This document shows, piece after piece, positions 53,803 through 62,579 of a stretch of DNA of 64,000 bases (position 1 is the stretch's first letter; every line of letters starts with the position of its first letter). The notes under the pieces are model-generated. The model was given only the letters and a program-made list of their open reading frames with translations. It was not told the origin of the DNA and did no database searches. This DNA is from Flavobacterium sp. FEMGT703F (GTDB taxonomy: Bacteria; Bacteroidota; Bacteroidia; Flavobacteriales; Flavobacteriaceae), in the NCBI GenBank assembly GCA_002786385.1, contig PGCN01000007.1:186001-250000 (forward strand). Direction: 5' to 3'. A program made the position numbers and the translations under genes.

Positions 53803-54276
53803 TTACGACTGAATTATCCCATTGATTTGCAAATACAATTGTCCGTCACTCAAGATAGCGCCTTGGGTGATTAAATCGAATATGGCAATATTGCGCTCTT
53901 GTTCGTATTCTTTTTTACCGAGATGAATTTCCACTGCATCGGTAAATAGGTTGTCGCTTAGCCATTGTAATCCTTCTTTTTGCATGAAATCAACTTCCGG
54001 TTCTAAGGATTTTAGGACTATCGATTGAATTAGTGTTTCCTGACAATGAAAAAGGAAAATGTGGTTTTTAGAAAAATGCTCTAAATACTGCGCGTTGGCA
54101 AGTACGCCTTCCCAAATCAAATCGGAAAACACGTCTAATTCTTGTTCGGCTACTTCGGGATTTTTGGTTTTAATCGAATCCCATTCGGCTTTGTCTATAG
54201 ATTGCGTCGCCAAAAAGTTGCTGAATTCTTGGTGTAAGGCTTCGAATTGTTCTTTGGTGAGTCTTTTGTATTTCAT
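53803..54276 (-). CDS. Conserved flavobacterial protein, possibly DUF6495
   Basis: A 157-residue acidic soluble protein. It starts KYKRLTKEQFEALHQEFSNFLATQSIDKAEWD and contains EVAEQELDVFSDLIWEGVLANAQYLEHFSK; it lacks a signal peptide. I recall a DUF6495 family with this pattern, but cannot verify it. Upstream lies an octamer repeat (54284-54319) in the likely leader. Confidence 0.7.
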   Translation of the reverse strand: MKYKRLTKEQFEALHQEFSNFLATQSIDKAEWDSIKTKNPEVAEQELDVFSDLIWEGVLANAQYLEHFSKNHIFLFHCQETLIQSIVLKSLEPEVDFMQKEGLQWLSDNLFTDAVEIHLGKKEYEQERNIAIFDLITQGAILSDGQLYLQINGIIQS

Positions 54277-54283
54277 TTTTTAT

Positions 54284-54319
54284 GAGTTGCTGAGTGACTG
54301 AGTCGCTGAGTTACTGAGG
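54284..54319. repeat. Degenerate 8-bp tandem repeat
   Basis: TGAGTTGC-TGAGTGAC-TGAGTCGC-TGAGTTAC-TGAG: the TGAG core recurs every 8 bp, with two or three variable bases between. It begins 8 bp before the start of the minus-strand gene. Confidence 0.7.
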
Positions 54320-54341
54320 TTTTGTTTTATTGCTATAGCCT

Positions 54342-54468
54342 AGCCCCGATTATCTCACAATATTCTTATTTTTTATCTGAGTTCGATGAACACTTCGTGT
54401 TTGCAGTGGAAATCCTTTTTATTTTTTTAAAAATAAAAAGATTGCAACGTATAGCGGGAAAAAGCTTC
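54342..54468 (+). repeat. Dispersed intergenic element, copy E (enlarged)
   Basis: TAGCCCCGAT, then about 50 bp not seen in other copies (including AACACTTCGTGTT, a mini-hairpin), GTGGAAATCCTTTTTATTTT, AAAAATAAAAAGATTGCAACG and TATAGCGGGAAAAAGCTTC. The inner arms pair (CTTTTTATTTTT / AAAAATAAAAAG). Confidence 0.85.
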
Positions 54469-54502
54469 ACACGAGCGAAGCGAACTGACGAAGTAAAAAA
54501 AA

Positions 54503-54522
54503 ATCCCGACTTACATCGGGAC
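54503..54522 (-). terminator. Terminator of the rpsF-rpsR-rplI operon
   Basis: Minus strand GTCCCGA-tgtaag-TCGGGAT followed by nine T's, 24 bp after the rplI stop. Confidence 0.85.
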
Positions 54523-54545
54523 TTTTCATACTGTATAACGAAATA

Positions 54546-54986
54546 TTATTTCTCAGCTACAATTTCGTATGGCAATTCGATAACCACTTCTCTGTGTAAT
54601 CTTACACTAGCAGCGTATTTACCGGTACGTTTTACCACACCTGAAGTGATGAATTTTCTATCGATTGGTTGACCGGCAGCTTCTAAAGCAGCAGCAATGT
54701 CAATGTTAGTGATAGAACCGAAAAGTTTTTCGCCACCGGCTTTAGCAGAAATTTTAATTTCTAATGCTTTTAAAGCTTCCGCTAATTTTTTAGCATCATC
54801 AACAATTTTAGCTTCTTTGAAAGCTCTTTGTTTTAAGTTTTCAGCTAAAACTTTTTTAGCAGACGGTGTTGCTAAAACAGCAAAACCTTGCGGGATTAGG
54901 TAGTTACGACCGTAACCGTTTTTTACAGTTACTACATCGTCTTTAAAACCTAAATTTTGAACGTCTTGTTTTAAGATCAATTCCAT
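54546..54986 (-). CDS. rplI: 50S ribosomal protein bL9
   Basis: A 146-residue protein of normal length. The start MELILKQDVQNLGFKDDVVTVKNGYGRNYLIPQGFAV carries the bL9 signature, a long linking helix follows (about 40-75), and the C-terminal domain has GSITNIDIAAAL. It is the last gene of the rpsF-rpsR-rplI operon. Confidence 0.98.
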   Translation of the reverse strand: MELILKQDVQNLGFKDDVVTVKNGYGRNYLIPQGFAVLATPSAKKVLAENLKQRAFKEAKIVDDAKKLAEALKALEIKISAKAGGEKLFGSITNIDIAAALEAAGQPIDRKFITSGVVKRTGKYAASVRLHREVVIELPYEIVAEK

Positions 54987-55050
54987 GTTGTTGTCCTTTA
55001 TTAGAGAAGTTAGGTTTCTTGACAGAAAACCAACAACTATTGTTTAAATA

Positions 55051-55347
55051 TTATTTTAATAAATCGGCCACGTATGGCATTAAAGCTAAGTGACGAGCTC
55101 TTTTAACAGCTACAGACACTTTTCTTTGGTATTTTAATGAAGTTCCTGTTAAACGACGTGGTAAAATTTTACCTTGCTCATTAACGAATTTCAATAAGAA
55201 ATCAGGATCTTTATAGTCTACGTATTTGATTCCTGATTTTTTGAAACGACAATATTTTTTAGTCTTGTTGGTTTCAATGTTTAAAGGCGTTAAATATCTG
55301 ATATCTCCGTCTTTTTTTCCTTTTGCAGATTGTTCGATTGTTGACAT
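55051..55347 (-). CDS. rpsR: 30S ribosomal protein bS18
   Basis: A 98-residue protein with an N-terminal extension rich in Lys and Gly typical of Bacteroidota, then the bS18 core [29 protein letters not shown]. bS18 binds bS6 on the 30S platform and, in Bacteroidota ribosomes, is reported to help hold the 16S 3' tail (anti-SD) away from mRNA. Encoded 5 bp after rpsF. Confidence 0.97.
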   Translation of the reverse strand: MSTIEQSAKGKKDGDIRYLTPLNIETNKTKKYCRFKKSGIKYVDYKDPDFLLKFVNEQGKILPRRLTGTSLKYQRKVSVAVKRARHLALMPYVADLLK

Positions 55348-55352
55348 ACTAC

Positions 55353-55691
55353 TTACGCTTTTACTTTTAATTTTTCTCTTCTTCTTTCAGCCCAAGCTAC
55401 TGCGTGTTTATCTAAACTAACAGTTAAGAAACGCATCACTCTTTCGTCGCGTCTGAATTCAGTTTCGAAAGCAATTAAGACTTCCGGAGCTACTTGGAAT
55501 TCAAACAAATGGTAAAAACCACTTTTTTTGTTTTGGATTTCGTAAGCTAATTTTTTTAAGCCCCAATCCTCTTTAGATACCATCTTTGCTCCTCTTGTAG
55601 TAAGAAAATCTTCAAATTTGCTTACTGTTTCCTTTACCTGAACTTCAGATAAAACGGGATTTAAGATGAAAACAGTTTCGTAATGATTCAT
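55353..55691 (-). CDS. rpsF: 30S ribosomal protein bS6
   Basis: A 112-residue protein with [21 protein letters not shown] at the start and [14 protein letters not shown] in the RNA-binding strand. The C-terminal tail is Lys/Arg-rich. It partners with bS18. First gene of the operon; TTG-N19-TATCTTCG lies 31 bp upstream, and the region beyond holds three motifs discussed under the LytTR gene. Confidence 0.97.
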   Translation of the reverse strand: MNHYETVFILNPVLSEVQVKETVSKFEDFLTTRGAKMVSKEDWGLKKLAYEIQNKKSGFYHLFEFQVAPEVLIAFETEFRRDERVMRFLTVSLDKHAVAWAERRREKLKVKA

Positions 55692-55721
55692 AATAAATTT
55701 TGTTAAATTTTAAATTGGGCG

Positions 55722-55751
55722 CGAAGATATAAAATACTTTTCAATAACCAA
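55722..55751 (-). promoter_or_regulatory. Promoter of the ribosomal protein operon
   Basis: Minus strand TTG (55749-55751), 19-bp spacer, TATCTTCG (55722-55729), one base off TAnnTTTG. Confidence 0.6.
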
Positions 55752-55767
55752 TCGCAAAACATCACAA

Positions 55768-55820
55768 ATCGTCTAAATGTAAAAAATATCGTTTAAAAGC
55801 AAAAAAAATCGACGAAATGT
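55768..55820 (+). promoter_or_regulatory. Three direct repeats, 20-bp period, upstream of the LytTR gene
   Basis: ATCGTCTAAATGT (55768-55780), ATCGTTTAAAAGC (55788-55800), ATCGACGAAATGT (55808-55820): identical spacing of 20 bp. Reverse complements contain TTTCGTC/TTTAGAC-like cores, near the known AlgR (LytTR) word TTCGTC. The last repeat ends 23 bp before the TATTTTTA box. Confidence 0.5.
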
Positions 55821-55843
55821 TAGGTGGATAAAAAAAAACTATC

Positions 55844-55851
55844 TATTTTTA
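55844..55851 (+). promoter_or_regulatory. -7-like box of the LytTR gene
   Basis: TATTTTTA, one base from TAnnTTTG, 29 bp before the ATG. Confidence 0.4.
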
Positions 55852-55880
55852 CCAAACCAAATCTATAATAAATAAAAAGT

Positions 55881-56576
55881 ATGAAATTAAATTGTGTTGT
55901 TGTTGATGATAGTTCGATCCAAAGAATGATCATTGCAAAGCTAGTAAATAATCACCCGAATTTACATTTAGTAGGTGATTTTTCTAATGCAATCGAAGCT
56001 AAGAATTGCATGTCGGTACACACGGTTGACTTGATTTTTCTCGATATCGAGATGCCGGTCATCAGTGGATTTGATTTTTTAGACGGATTAAAAGTAAAAC
56101 CCCAAATTATTTTTATCACGTCCAAGGCGGAATATGCTATGAAAGCGTTTGATTATGACGCTACAGACTACCTACAAAAGCCTATCGCGTTAGATCGTTT
56201 CAATGCTTCTGTTCGAAGAGCTATGGAGTTTCATATGCTTAAGAAAGAAAACCAAGAAGAAGAAGGTGAACACATCTTTATTAAGAGTAACCTCAAAAAA
56301 TTGAAGGTTTACACTAATAAAATCAAATGGATTGAAGCCTATGGTGATTATGTAAAAGTAGTTACGGAAGACGACAGTAACTTGGTGCTTTCTACGATGA
56401 AATCGTTCGAGCAGGATTTATCGAAAGAGAAATTCATTCGCGTACACAAGTCCTATATTATTAATATAGATAAAGTAGAACGTTTCAATAGTAAGTTTGC
56501 TGAAATCGGAATGACTAAAATTCCATTGAGTCGCAACAAGAAAGAAGATTTAATTAAAGCGTTAGCTATTGCTTAG
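55881..56576 (+). CDS. LytTR-family response regulator
   Basis: A 231-residue protein. The receiver domain holds acidic residues at 9-10, phosphorylation site Asp55 in LIFLDIEMPV, and Lys in YLQKPIALD. The C-terminal LytTR DNA-binding domain (about 130-228) has IKSNLKKLKVYTNKIKWIEAYGDYVKVVT and FIRVHKSYIINIDKVE. No histidine kinase is next to it, so it is an orphan in this window. The three repeats upstream could be its own binding sites. Confidence 0.92.
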   Translation: MKLNCVVVDDSSIQRMIIAKLVNNHPNLHLVGDFSNAIEAKNCMSVHTVDLIFLDIEMPVISGFDFLDGLKVKPQIIFITSKAEYAMKAFDYDATDYLQKPIALDRFNASVRRAMEFHMLKKENQEEEGEHIFIKSNLKKLKVYTNKIKWIEAYGDYVKVVTEDDSNLVLSTMKSFEQDLSKEKFIRVHKSYIINIDKVERFNSKFAEIGMTKIPLSRNKKEDLIKALAIA

Positions 56577-56582
56577 ATTTAC

Positions 56583-59042
56583 TCAATAAAAATCAACGTT
56601 TACAGTAACCTTTATGGTTCTGTATTGCGCTACCACTTCAAAACTATTCAGTACTTTCTGGATAGTTTTTTTTGTGCCTTGCAACGACGTATCACTCGGA
56701 ATTTTAACCATTATAGTACGGATGTATTCATTGCGAATGCGACTCACCGCCGGTTCTTCCGGACCTAAAACAGGAATCGATAAGTTTTGTTTTAACACCT
56801 GATACAACCACATTGAACCTTCTTTCAATTTTTCAAAATCACGGTGTTTTAAGGTTAAGCGAATCAAACGGTAAAATGGTGGATAATAGTAAATCTTTCG
56901 CTCGTATAGTTGTTCTTTATACATGCCTTCGTAATCATTGTGCGTCACTTGCTGAATGATATTGTGCAACGGATTATAGGTTTGAATCACCACTTTCCCG
57001 CGTTTTTCACTACGCCCGGAACGTCCGGCGACTTGCGTCATCATTTGATAACTTCTTTCAAAAGCGCGAAAATCCGGATGGTATAGCATATTGTCGGCGT
57101 TCATGATACCTACCAAAGAAACATTGTCAAAATCTAAACCTTTGGCCAACATTTGAGTACCCACCAACACATCGATTTCCCGATTCTTAAAACCGTCAAT
57201 GATTTTTTCGAAACTGTATTTGCCGCGCGTGGTGTCTTGGTCCATGCGCTTGATGTTTTTGTTGGGAAACAAAGAAGCCAATTCTAACTCTATTTGCTCG
57301 GTCCCAAAACCTTTTGTTTCTAAATCAACACTCGAACAAGAATGGCAATTGGTTGGTTTAGCTATATTGTAGCCACAATAGTGACAACGCAACTGGTTTT
57401 TGTATTTGTGGTATGTTAAACTTACATCACATTGCGGACATTGCGGCACGTGACCACAAGTTAAACATTCCAATACCGGTGAAAAGCCGCGACGGTTTTG
57501 AAATAGAATTACTTGTTCGTTATTAGAAAAAGCTTCGGTGATTTGTTCAATGAGTGTCAGACTAAAATGACCTTTCATTCTTTTGCGGAAATAACTGTCC
57601 TTTAAATCCACCAATTCTATTTCAGGCATTTGCACTTTGCCGAAACGTTCTTTTAAAACAACCAAACCGAATTTCCCTGAAGTCGCATTGTAATAGGTCT
57701 CAATGCTGGGCGTGGCCGAACCTAACAAGACTTTAGATTGATGCGCATTGGCTAAAACAATAGCGGCATCACGGGCATGATATCGAGGCGCCGGATCTTG
57801 TTGCTTGAAAGTCGGCTCATGTTCTTCATCAACTATAATTAAACCGAGATTGGCAAAAGGCAAAAACAAAGCCGAACGCGCTCCGATAACAATTTGCGCT
57901 TTCTCAGATTGCTGCAAAACATTTTGCCATACTTCTACCCTTTCGTTATTGCTGTATTTAGAATGAAAAACAGCGACTTTATTCCCGAAATGTTTGGTCA
58001 AACGCGAAACCAATTGTGTTGTTAAAGCAATTTCCGGCAATAAATACAACACTTGTTTGCCTTGCGCTATGTAATGCTCAATGAGTTTGGTGTAAATTTC
58101 GGTTTTACCACTAGAAGTAACCCCTTGCAACAAACAAACGTCTTTACCGGCAAATGTATTTACAATTTCATCGTGTGCTTTTTGTTGGGCTTCACTTAAG
58201 GCGAGTTGGTTTTCCTTTTGGTTTTGGGCAAAATTAACGCGGTCTTCCTGTATGTAATAGGTTTCAAAAACACCTTTATCTACCAATGCTTTGATGATGG
58301 CGGCAGAGATATTGGCTGTCTCGGTGAGTTGTTTCACCGATATAGGTTTGCGTTCTTGGGCTTGTAGTTGAAAATATTGCAATACCAATTCTTTTTGTTT
58401 GCCGGCGTTTTTGTTGAAAGTATCCAACAAGGCAATCAAATTTTCTTCGGATTGGTAGTGCGAATGCAACCTGATGTAACGCGTGAGTTTAGGCTTGTAA
58501 ACTTCCTGAATTTCTTCTTCTAATGTGATGATGTTTTTATGAATTAGCTTTTGAATGACGGGCAAAACGGACTTCTTATTCAGTATATCCATAATGTTTT
58601 GTACTTTCAACGAGCTTTGGTGTTGCAAGGCTTCGTAGATTAAAAACTCGTCGTCGGTAAGTTCGCTTTCGTTGATTACCGTATCTTTTTGTTGGGAAAT
58701 GATGGTTTCACTTTCCAGCAACAAAGCTGAAGGCAAAGCACCGCGATACACATCGCCGATATTACACATGTAATAAGACGATATCCAAAACCAATGATTG
58801 ATTTGAAATTCGTTAACTATCGGCTGTTCGTCGAGTATTTGGTGAATTTCTTTGGCTTCGTAGAGTGTCGGAGCGTTTTGATGCAGGTCGATAGCCAAAG
58901 CCGTATAAATTTTGTTTTTGCCAAATGGTACGGCTATGCGCATGCCTTTTTGAATGTATTTAAATTCAGCTTCCGAAACCCTGTACGTAAAGGTTTTAGG
59001 TAAAGAAAGCGGAATAATAACTTCAATATAATAATTCATCAA
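56583..59042 (-). CDS. priA: Primosomal helicase PriA
   Basis: An 819-residue 3'-5' helicase that restarts stalled forks. The N-terminal DNA-binding part is about 1-105; Walker A GVTSSGKTEIYTKLI; DEEH in IIVDEEHEPTF; a zinc-binding region with CLTCGHVPQCPQC and CHYCGY motifs; and late helicase motifs GTQMLAKGLDFDNV and QVAGRSGRSEKRGKVV. Length is in the family range. It is convergent with the LytTR gene, 6 bp apart. Confidence 0.97.
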   Translation of the reverse strand: MMNYYIEVIIPLSLPKTFTYRVSEAEFKYIQKGMRIAVPFGKNKIYTALAIDLHQNAPTLYEAKEIHQILDEQPIVNEFQINHWFWISSYYMCNIGDVYRGALPSALLLESETIISQQKDTVINESELTDDEFLIYEALQHQSSLKVQNIMDILNKKSVLPVIQKLIHKNIITLEEEIQEVYKPKLTRYIRLHSHYQSEENLIALLDTFNKNAGKQKELVLQYFQLQAQERKPISVKQLTETANISAAIIKALVDKGVFETYYIQEDRVNFAQNQKENQLALSEAQQKAHDEIVNTFAGKDVCLLQGVTSSGKTEIYTKLIEHYIAQGKQVLYLLPEIALTTQLVSRLTKHFGNKVAVFHSKYSNNERVEVWQNVLQQSEKAQIVIGARSALFLPFANLGLIIVDEEHEPTFKQQDPAPRYHARDAAIVLANAHQSKVLLGSATPSIETYYNATSGKFGLVVLKERFGKVQMPEIELVDLKDSYFRKRMKGHFSLTLIEQITEAFSNNEQVILFQNRRGFSPVLECLTCGHVPQCPQCDVSLTYHKYKNQLRCHYCGYNIAKPTNCHSCSSVDLETKGFGTEQIELELASLFPNKNIKRMDQDTTRGKYSFEKIIDGFKNREIDVLVGTQMLAKGLDFDNVSLVGIMNADNMLYHPDFRAFERSYQMMTQVAGRSGRSEKRGKVVIQTYNPLHNIIQQVTHNDYEGMYKEQLYERKIYYYPPFYRLIRLTLKHRDFEKLKEGSMWLYQVLKQNLSIPVLGPEEPAVSRIRNEYIRTIMVKIPSDTSLQGTKKTIQKVLNSFEVVAQYRTIKVTVNVDFY

Positions 59043-59048
59043 GGATAA

Positions 59049-59471
59049 TTATTTTTGTCTGACCCAAGTTTGTGATCTGCCAAAAAGAGAAATACCTAAA
59101 TAGCCACGGACGATTAATTTATCTTTACCTTCCAAACTAATTTTACAACGGTATGTTTTACCATTTTTGGGGTCGGTTATTTCTCCGCCTTCATAACTAC
59201 TTCCATTCTTAATCAGACCTTTGATTATCGTTAATCCTAAAATGGGTTTGTCTTTATCAGCACCTTCACATTTAGTACACCTTTGTCTCTTTTTGTCAGC
59301 TTCAAGTATTTCAATAATTCTACCAAATAACTTTCCTTGTTCCTCAAAAATTTCAACAATTGCTTTTTTAGTCCCGGTTTCGTCATCAATAGTTGTCCAT
59401 TTCCCTAAAATTGTTTGGGAAAAACTGCTCTGTGAAATCAATAAAAATCCGAGTATAAAATAAGTTTTCAT
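59049..59471 (-). CDS. DUF2147-family exported protein
   Basis: A 140-residue protein with signal peptide (MKTYFILGFLLISQSSFS). DUF2147 marks: ILGKWTTIDDETGTKKAIVEIF, then GADKDKPILGLTIIKGL and the end GYLGISLFGRSQTWVR. Small beta-barrel; function unknown. Its start overlaps the upstream YihY gene by 4 bp, so the two are translationally coupled. Confidence 0.88.
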   Translation of the reverse strand: MKTYFILGFLLISQSSFSQTILGKWTTIDDETGTKKAIVEIFEEQGKLFGRIIEILEADKKRQRCTKCEGADKDKPILGLTIIKGLIKNGSSYEGGEITDPKNGKTYRCKISLEGKDKLIVRGYLGISLFGRSQTWVRQK

Positions 59472-60412
59472 TCTGACGCTAATTCTTTTTCTTTTTGGCG
59501 TTTGATTTTATTAATAGAAGCGTTTAAATCGAAGCCTAACAATAATATCATACAGTTGATCCAAATGTAAAACATAATCACCAACAGCGTTCCGATGGAA
59601 CCGTATAATTCGTTGTATTTAGAAAATTTAATTACCCAAATCCCGAAAGTATAAGACGATAGTATAATCAAAATGGTGGTAAAAACGGAACCTATGGAGA
59701 TGAATGAACGTCTCGAATCACGTTTGATGCCGAATTTAAACAACAACGAAGTGGCAAACAAAATCATTAAAATCACAAAAGCATAACGCCCCATTTCGAT
59801 GAGCGGAATGTTGTCGGAAAGCACATCTTGAATTTTGGTTTTTTGGATAATTACCTCAAAAATTACAATGGCGGCTACGGTTACAATTAACAAAAATGCC
59901 AATAGTATGGAAAGCGCCAACGAAACCAAATACTGGCGCAGGAACTTGCGCTTGTGTGAAAAATCGATGTGGTGTGAATTTTCAAAACCTCCTAAAATAG
60001 CGTTCACACCATTGGTCATTAAAATAATCGCCATAAAAAATCCGGTCGAAATTAAACCCGAGTTACTGTTGTGCAAAATATCATTGATGATTTTAAAAAC
60101 GGCATCGTAAGTGGTTGGCGGCACACTTTGTTGTACGAAAGACAGAAAATCGTCTTGGAAACCTTCAATGGGAATGTACGGAATCAAGTTAAGGATAAAA
60201 AGCGCAAACGGAAACAACGACATGAAGAAACTCCACGCAATGGCTGCTGCACGATAGGAAATGGCGCCTTCAACGATTCCGATGATGTAATGTTCAATCA
60301 AATCATAAAGCGACAAACCGTGTAGCCATGGTAACGGAATTTTTTGCAAGAGCAAAACCAAGGTGCTGACAATGGGTATTTTTTTGAGTTTATCCTCTAT
60401 CTCGATGCTCAT
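59468..60412 (-). CDS. YihY/BrkB-family inner-membrane protein
   Basis: A 314-residue protein with six membrane segments. YihY marks: EGAISYRAAAIAWSFFMSLFPFALFILNLIPYIP, then SSYTFGIWVIKFSKYNELYGSIGTLLVIMFYIW and LLLGFDLNASI. Once called ribonuclease BN by mistake; role unknown, maybe envelope-related. It follows nadC by 1 bp and overlaps DUF2147. Confidence 0.92.
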   Translation of the reverse strand: MSIEIEDKLKKIPIVSTLVLLLQKIPLPWLHGLSLYDLIEHYIIGIVEGAISYRAAAIAWSFFMSLFPFALFILNLIPYIPIEGFQDDFLSFVQQSVPPTTYDAVFKIINDILHNSNSGLISTGFFMAIILMTNGVNAILGGFENSHHIDFSHKRKFLRQYLVSLALSILLAFLLIVTVAAIVIFEVIIQKTKIQDVLSDNIPLIEMGRYAFVILMILFATSLLFKFGIKRDSRRSFISIGSVFTTILIILSSYTFGIWVIKFSKYNELYGSIGTLLVIMFYIWINCMILLLGFDLNASINKIKRQKEKELASE

Positions 60413-60413
60413 G

Positions 60414-61271
60414 TTAAAAGGCTTTCAGACTTAAATCCATGTTGTACACCGAATGCGTTAAAGCACCCGATGAGATATAATCTACGCCGCATTCTGCATA
60501 TTGGCGAATGGTTTTTTCGTTGATATTCCCCGAAGATTCGGTCTGACAACGATCACCAATAAGCACTACTGCTTTTTCGGTATCTTCAAAATTGAAGTTG
60601 TCAATTAGGATGCGATGCACACCGTCGTTTTGAAGAATTTCTTCAATCTCGGCTAAGTTTCTGGCTTCAACTATGATTTTTAAATCGAGATTATGGTGCT
60701 TCAAAAACGCTTTGGTTTTGTTGATGGCATTGGTAATACCACCGGCAAAATCGTTGTGGTTGTCTTTTAACATCACCATATCGTACAACGCAAAGCGATG
60801 GTTTTCGCCTCCGCCGATTTTCACTGCCCATTTTTCGCAAGCTCGGAAACCCGGTGTGGTTTTACGCGTATCTAAAATCTTGGTTTTGGTGCCTTCCAAA
60901 AGTTGAACGTAACTATTGGTTTTAGTGGCTATAGCCGACATGCGTTGCATGGAATTGAGCACCAAACGTTCGGCTTTTAAAATCGATTGTGAATTGCCTG
61001 AAACGTGAAACGCAACATCACCGAATTTAACCGGCGTTCCGTCTTGGATGAAAACTTCAACTTGCAATGTTGGATCAACATTTTCAAAAATCATTTGGGC
61101 AAAGGCAACTCCGGCAATGATTCCGGTGTCTTTCACTAATAATTTAGCCCTGCCTTGCGCCGTATCGGGAATACAAGCTAACGAACTGTAATCGCCCGGA
61201 CCGATGTCTTCGCGGATGCCGTTTTGAATGATTAAGTTGAGTTCGTTTTGGAATTGTGCTTCTGAAATCAT
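60414..61271 (-). CDS. nadC: Nicotinate-nucleotide diphosphorylase (carboxylating)
   Basis: A 285-residue enzyme converting quinolinate to nicotinate mononucleotide in NAD synthesis. Marks: EDIGPGDYSSLAC, RLVLNSMQRMSAIAT, ILDTRKTTPGFRACEKWAVKIGGGENHRFALYD-type PRPP/quinolinate motif (Thr-Arg-Lys-Thr), and VDYISSGALTHS near the end. First gene of the nadC-yihY-DUF2147 group, which looks co-transcribed. Confidence 0.96.
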   Translation of the reverse strand: MISEAQFQNELNLIIQNGIREDIGPGDYSSLACIPDTAQGRAKLLVKDTGIIAGVAFAQMIFENVDPTLQVEVFIQDGTPVKFGDVAFHVSGNSQSILKAERLVLNSMQRMSAIATKTNSYVQLLEGTKTKILDTRKTTPGFRACEKWAVKIGGGENHRFALYDMVMLKDNHNDFAGGITNAINKTKAFLKHHNLDLKIIVEARNLAEIEEILQNDGVHRILIDNFNFEDTEKAVVLIGDRCQTESSGNINEKTIRQYAECGVDYISSGALTHSVYNMDLSLKAF

Positions 61272-61352
61272 GGAATTGGTATTGTTTGGCTAAAATAATA
61301 TATTTTTAGATACGGCTGTGCCTCTTAGATTAATAGATTATTAGACTTTTTA

Positions 61353-61429
61353 GATTGTTAGAAATTTTGACATTTCTAATTATCTAAGAGCGAAGCATGT
61401 CTAAAGCCCAAAGGGCGTTTCTAACAATC
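61353..61429. repeat. Long dyad between nadC and pyrD
   Basis: GATTGTTAGAAA (61353-61364) and TTTCTAACAATC (61418-61429) are perfect 12-bp inverted repeats with a 53-bp loop. Inside, TTAGAAAT/ATTTCTAA (61358-61379) gives a competing hairpin, and GCCC-aaa-GGGC another. The DNA between is made of 'tctaag/ctaatag' words. Confidence 0.65.
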
Positions 61430-61440
61430 AAATAAAATAT

Positions 61441-61448
61441 TACCTTTG
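61441..61448 (+). promoter_or_regulatory. -7 box of pyrD
   Basis: TACCTTTG matches TAnnTTTG; the ATG follows 19 bases after the box. Confidence 0.5.
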
Positions 61449-61467
61449 CAGCACAACAACACAACCC

Positions 61468-62493
61468 ATGTACAAACTACTTATTCGTCCAATCCTTTTT
61501 TGGTTTGATCCGGAAGAAGTGCATTATTTCACTTTTTCGTTAGTTAAATTTCTTTGCAAAATTCCCTTTGTGCCTCAGCTTTTTAAGTCGATTTACGAAG
61601 TCGAAGACCAACGCTTAGAGCGAGAAGTCTTTGGTTTAAAATTCAAAAATCCCGTTGGTTTGGCCGCAGGTTTTGATAAAGATGCCAAGTTGTATAACGA
61701 GTTATCGCATTTTGGTTTCGGATTTATTGAAATCGGCACCTTAACGCCAAAACCTCAAGATGGCAATCCGAAAAAACGATTGTTTCGCTTGAAAGAAGAC
61801 CGCGCTATTATTAATCGAATGGGATTCAATAATGGCGGTGTGGAAGCTGCTGTACTTCGTTTACAACAAAACAAAGGCGTTTTGATTGGCGGCAACATCG
61901 GTAAAAACAAAGTAACACCAAACGAAAATGCTACTGCCGACTATTTACTTTGTTTTGACGCTTTGTTTGCCTATGTGGATTATTTTGTGGTCAATGTAAG
62001 TTCGCCGAACACTCCGAATTTAAGAGCGTTGCAGGAAAAAGAACCATTGACCGAATTGCTCAATACTTTGCAATCTCACAACTTATTACACCAAAATCCA
62101 AAACCGATTTTACTGAAAATCGCACCCGATTTGACCGACGAGCAATTGTTAGACATTATTGACATTGTAAACGATTCTAAAATTGCGGGCGTTATTGCAA
62201 CCAATACTACCATTTCCCGCGATGGTTTACAATCGGCAAACAAAGCAGAAACCGGCGGATTATCCGGTAAACCCTTAACCGAACGTTCGACAGAAGTAAT
62301 TCGTTTTCTATCCGAAAAAAGCAATAAGGCCTTCCCTATTATTGGTGTTGGTGGTATTCATTCTGCTCAAGACGCCATAGAAAAACTGGAAGCCGGCGCG
62401 AGTTTGGTGCAATTGTACACCGGATTTATTTATGAAGGTCCGGCATTGATTAAGGAAATCAATCAGAAACTATTGGAAAAAGGCAAATCGTAA
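61468..62493 (+). CDS. pyrD: Dihydroorotate dehydrogenase, quinone-type (class 2)
   Basis: A 341-residue membrane-associated enzyme for UMP synthesis. The N-terminal helices (about 1-45) are typical of the quinone-linked class. Marks: [64 protein letters not shown] with the catalytic Ser, and [22 protein letters not shown] for FMN phosphate binding. Promoter box 19 bp upstream. Confidence 0.97.
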   Translation: MYKLLIRPILFWFDPEEVHYFTFSLVKFLCKIPFVPQLFKSIYEVEDQRLEREVFGLKFKNPVGLAAGFDKDAKLYNELSHFGFGFIEIGTLTPKPQDGNPKKRLFRLKEDRAIINRMGFNNGGVEAAVLRLQQNKGVLIGGNIGKNKVTPNENATADYLLCFDALFAYVDYFVVNVSSPNTPNLRALQEKEPLTELLNTLQSHNLLHQNPKPILLKIAPDLTDEQLLDIIDIVNDSKIAGVIATNTTISRDGLQSANKAETGGLSGKPLTERSTEVIRFLSEKSNKAFPIIGVGGIHSAQDAIEKLEAGASLVQLYTGFIYEGPALIKEINQKLLEKGKS

Positions 62494-62541
62494 TTTTTTG
62501 GATTGCCTTGATTTTATAATGTAATCTTAGCGGTTTTTCTT

Positions 62542-62570
62542 TTGAAAAGAGAGCGGTTTTAGTATCTTTG
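62542..62570 (+). promoter_or_regulatory. Promoter of the HMG-CoA lyase-like gene
   Basis: TTG (62542-62544), 18-bp spacer, TATCTTTG (62563-62570), full consensus; ATG at 62580 leaves a leader of about 5 nt. Confidence 0.65.
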
Positions 62571-62579
62571 AAAACGAAT

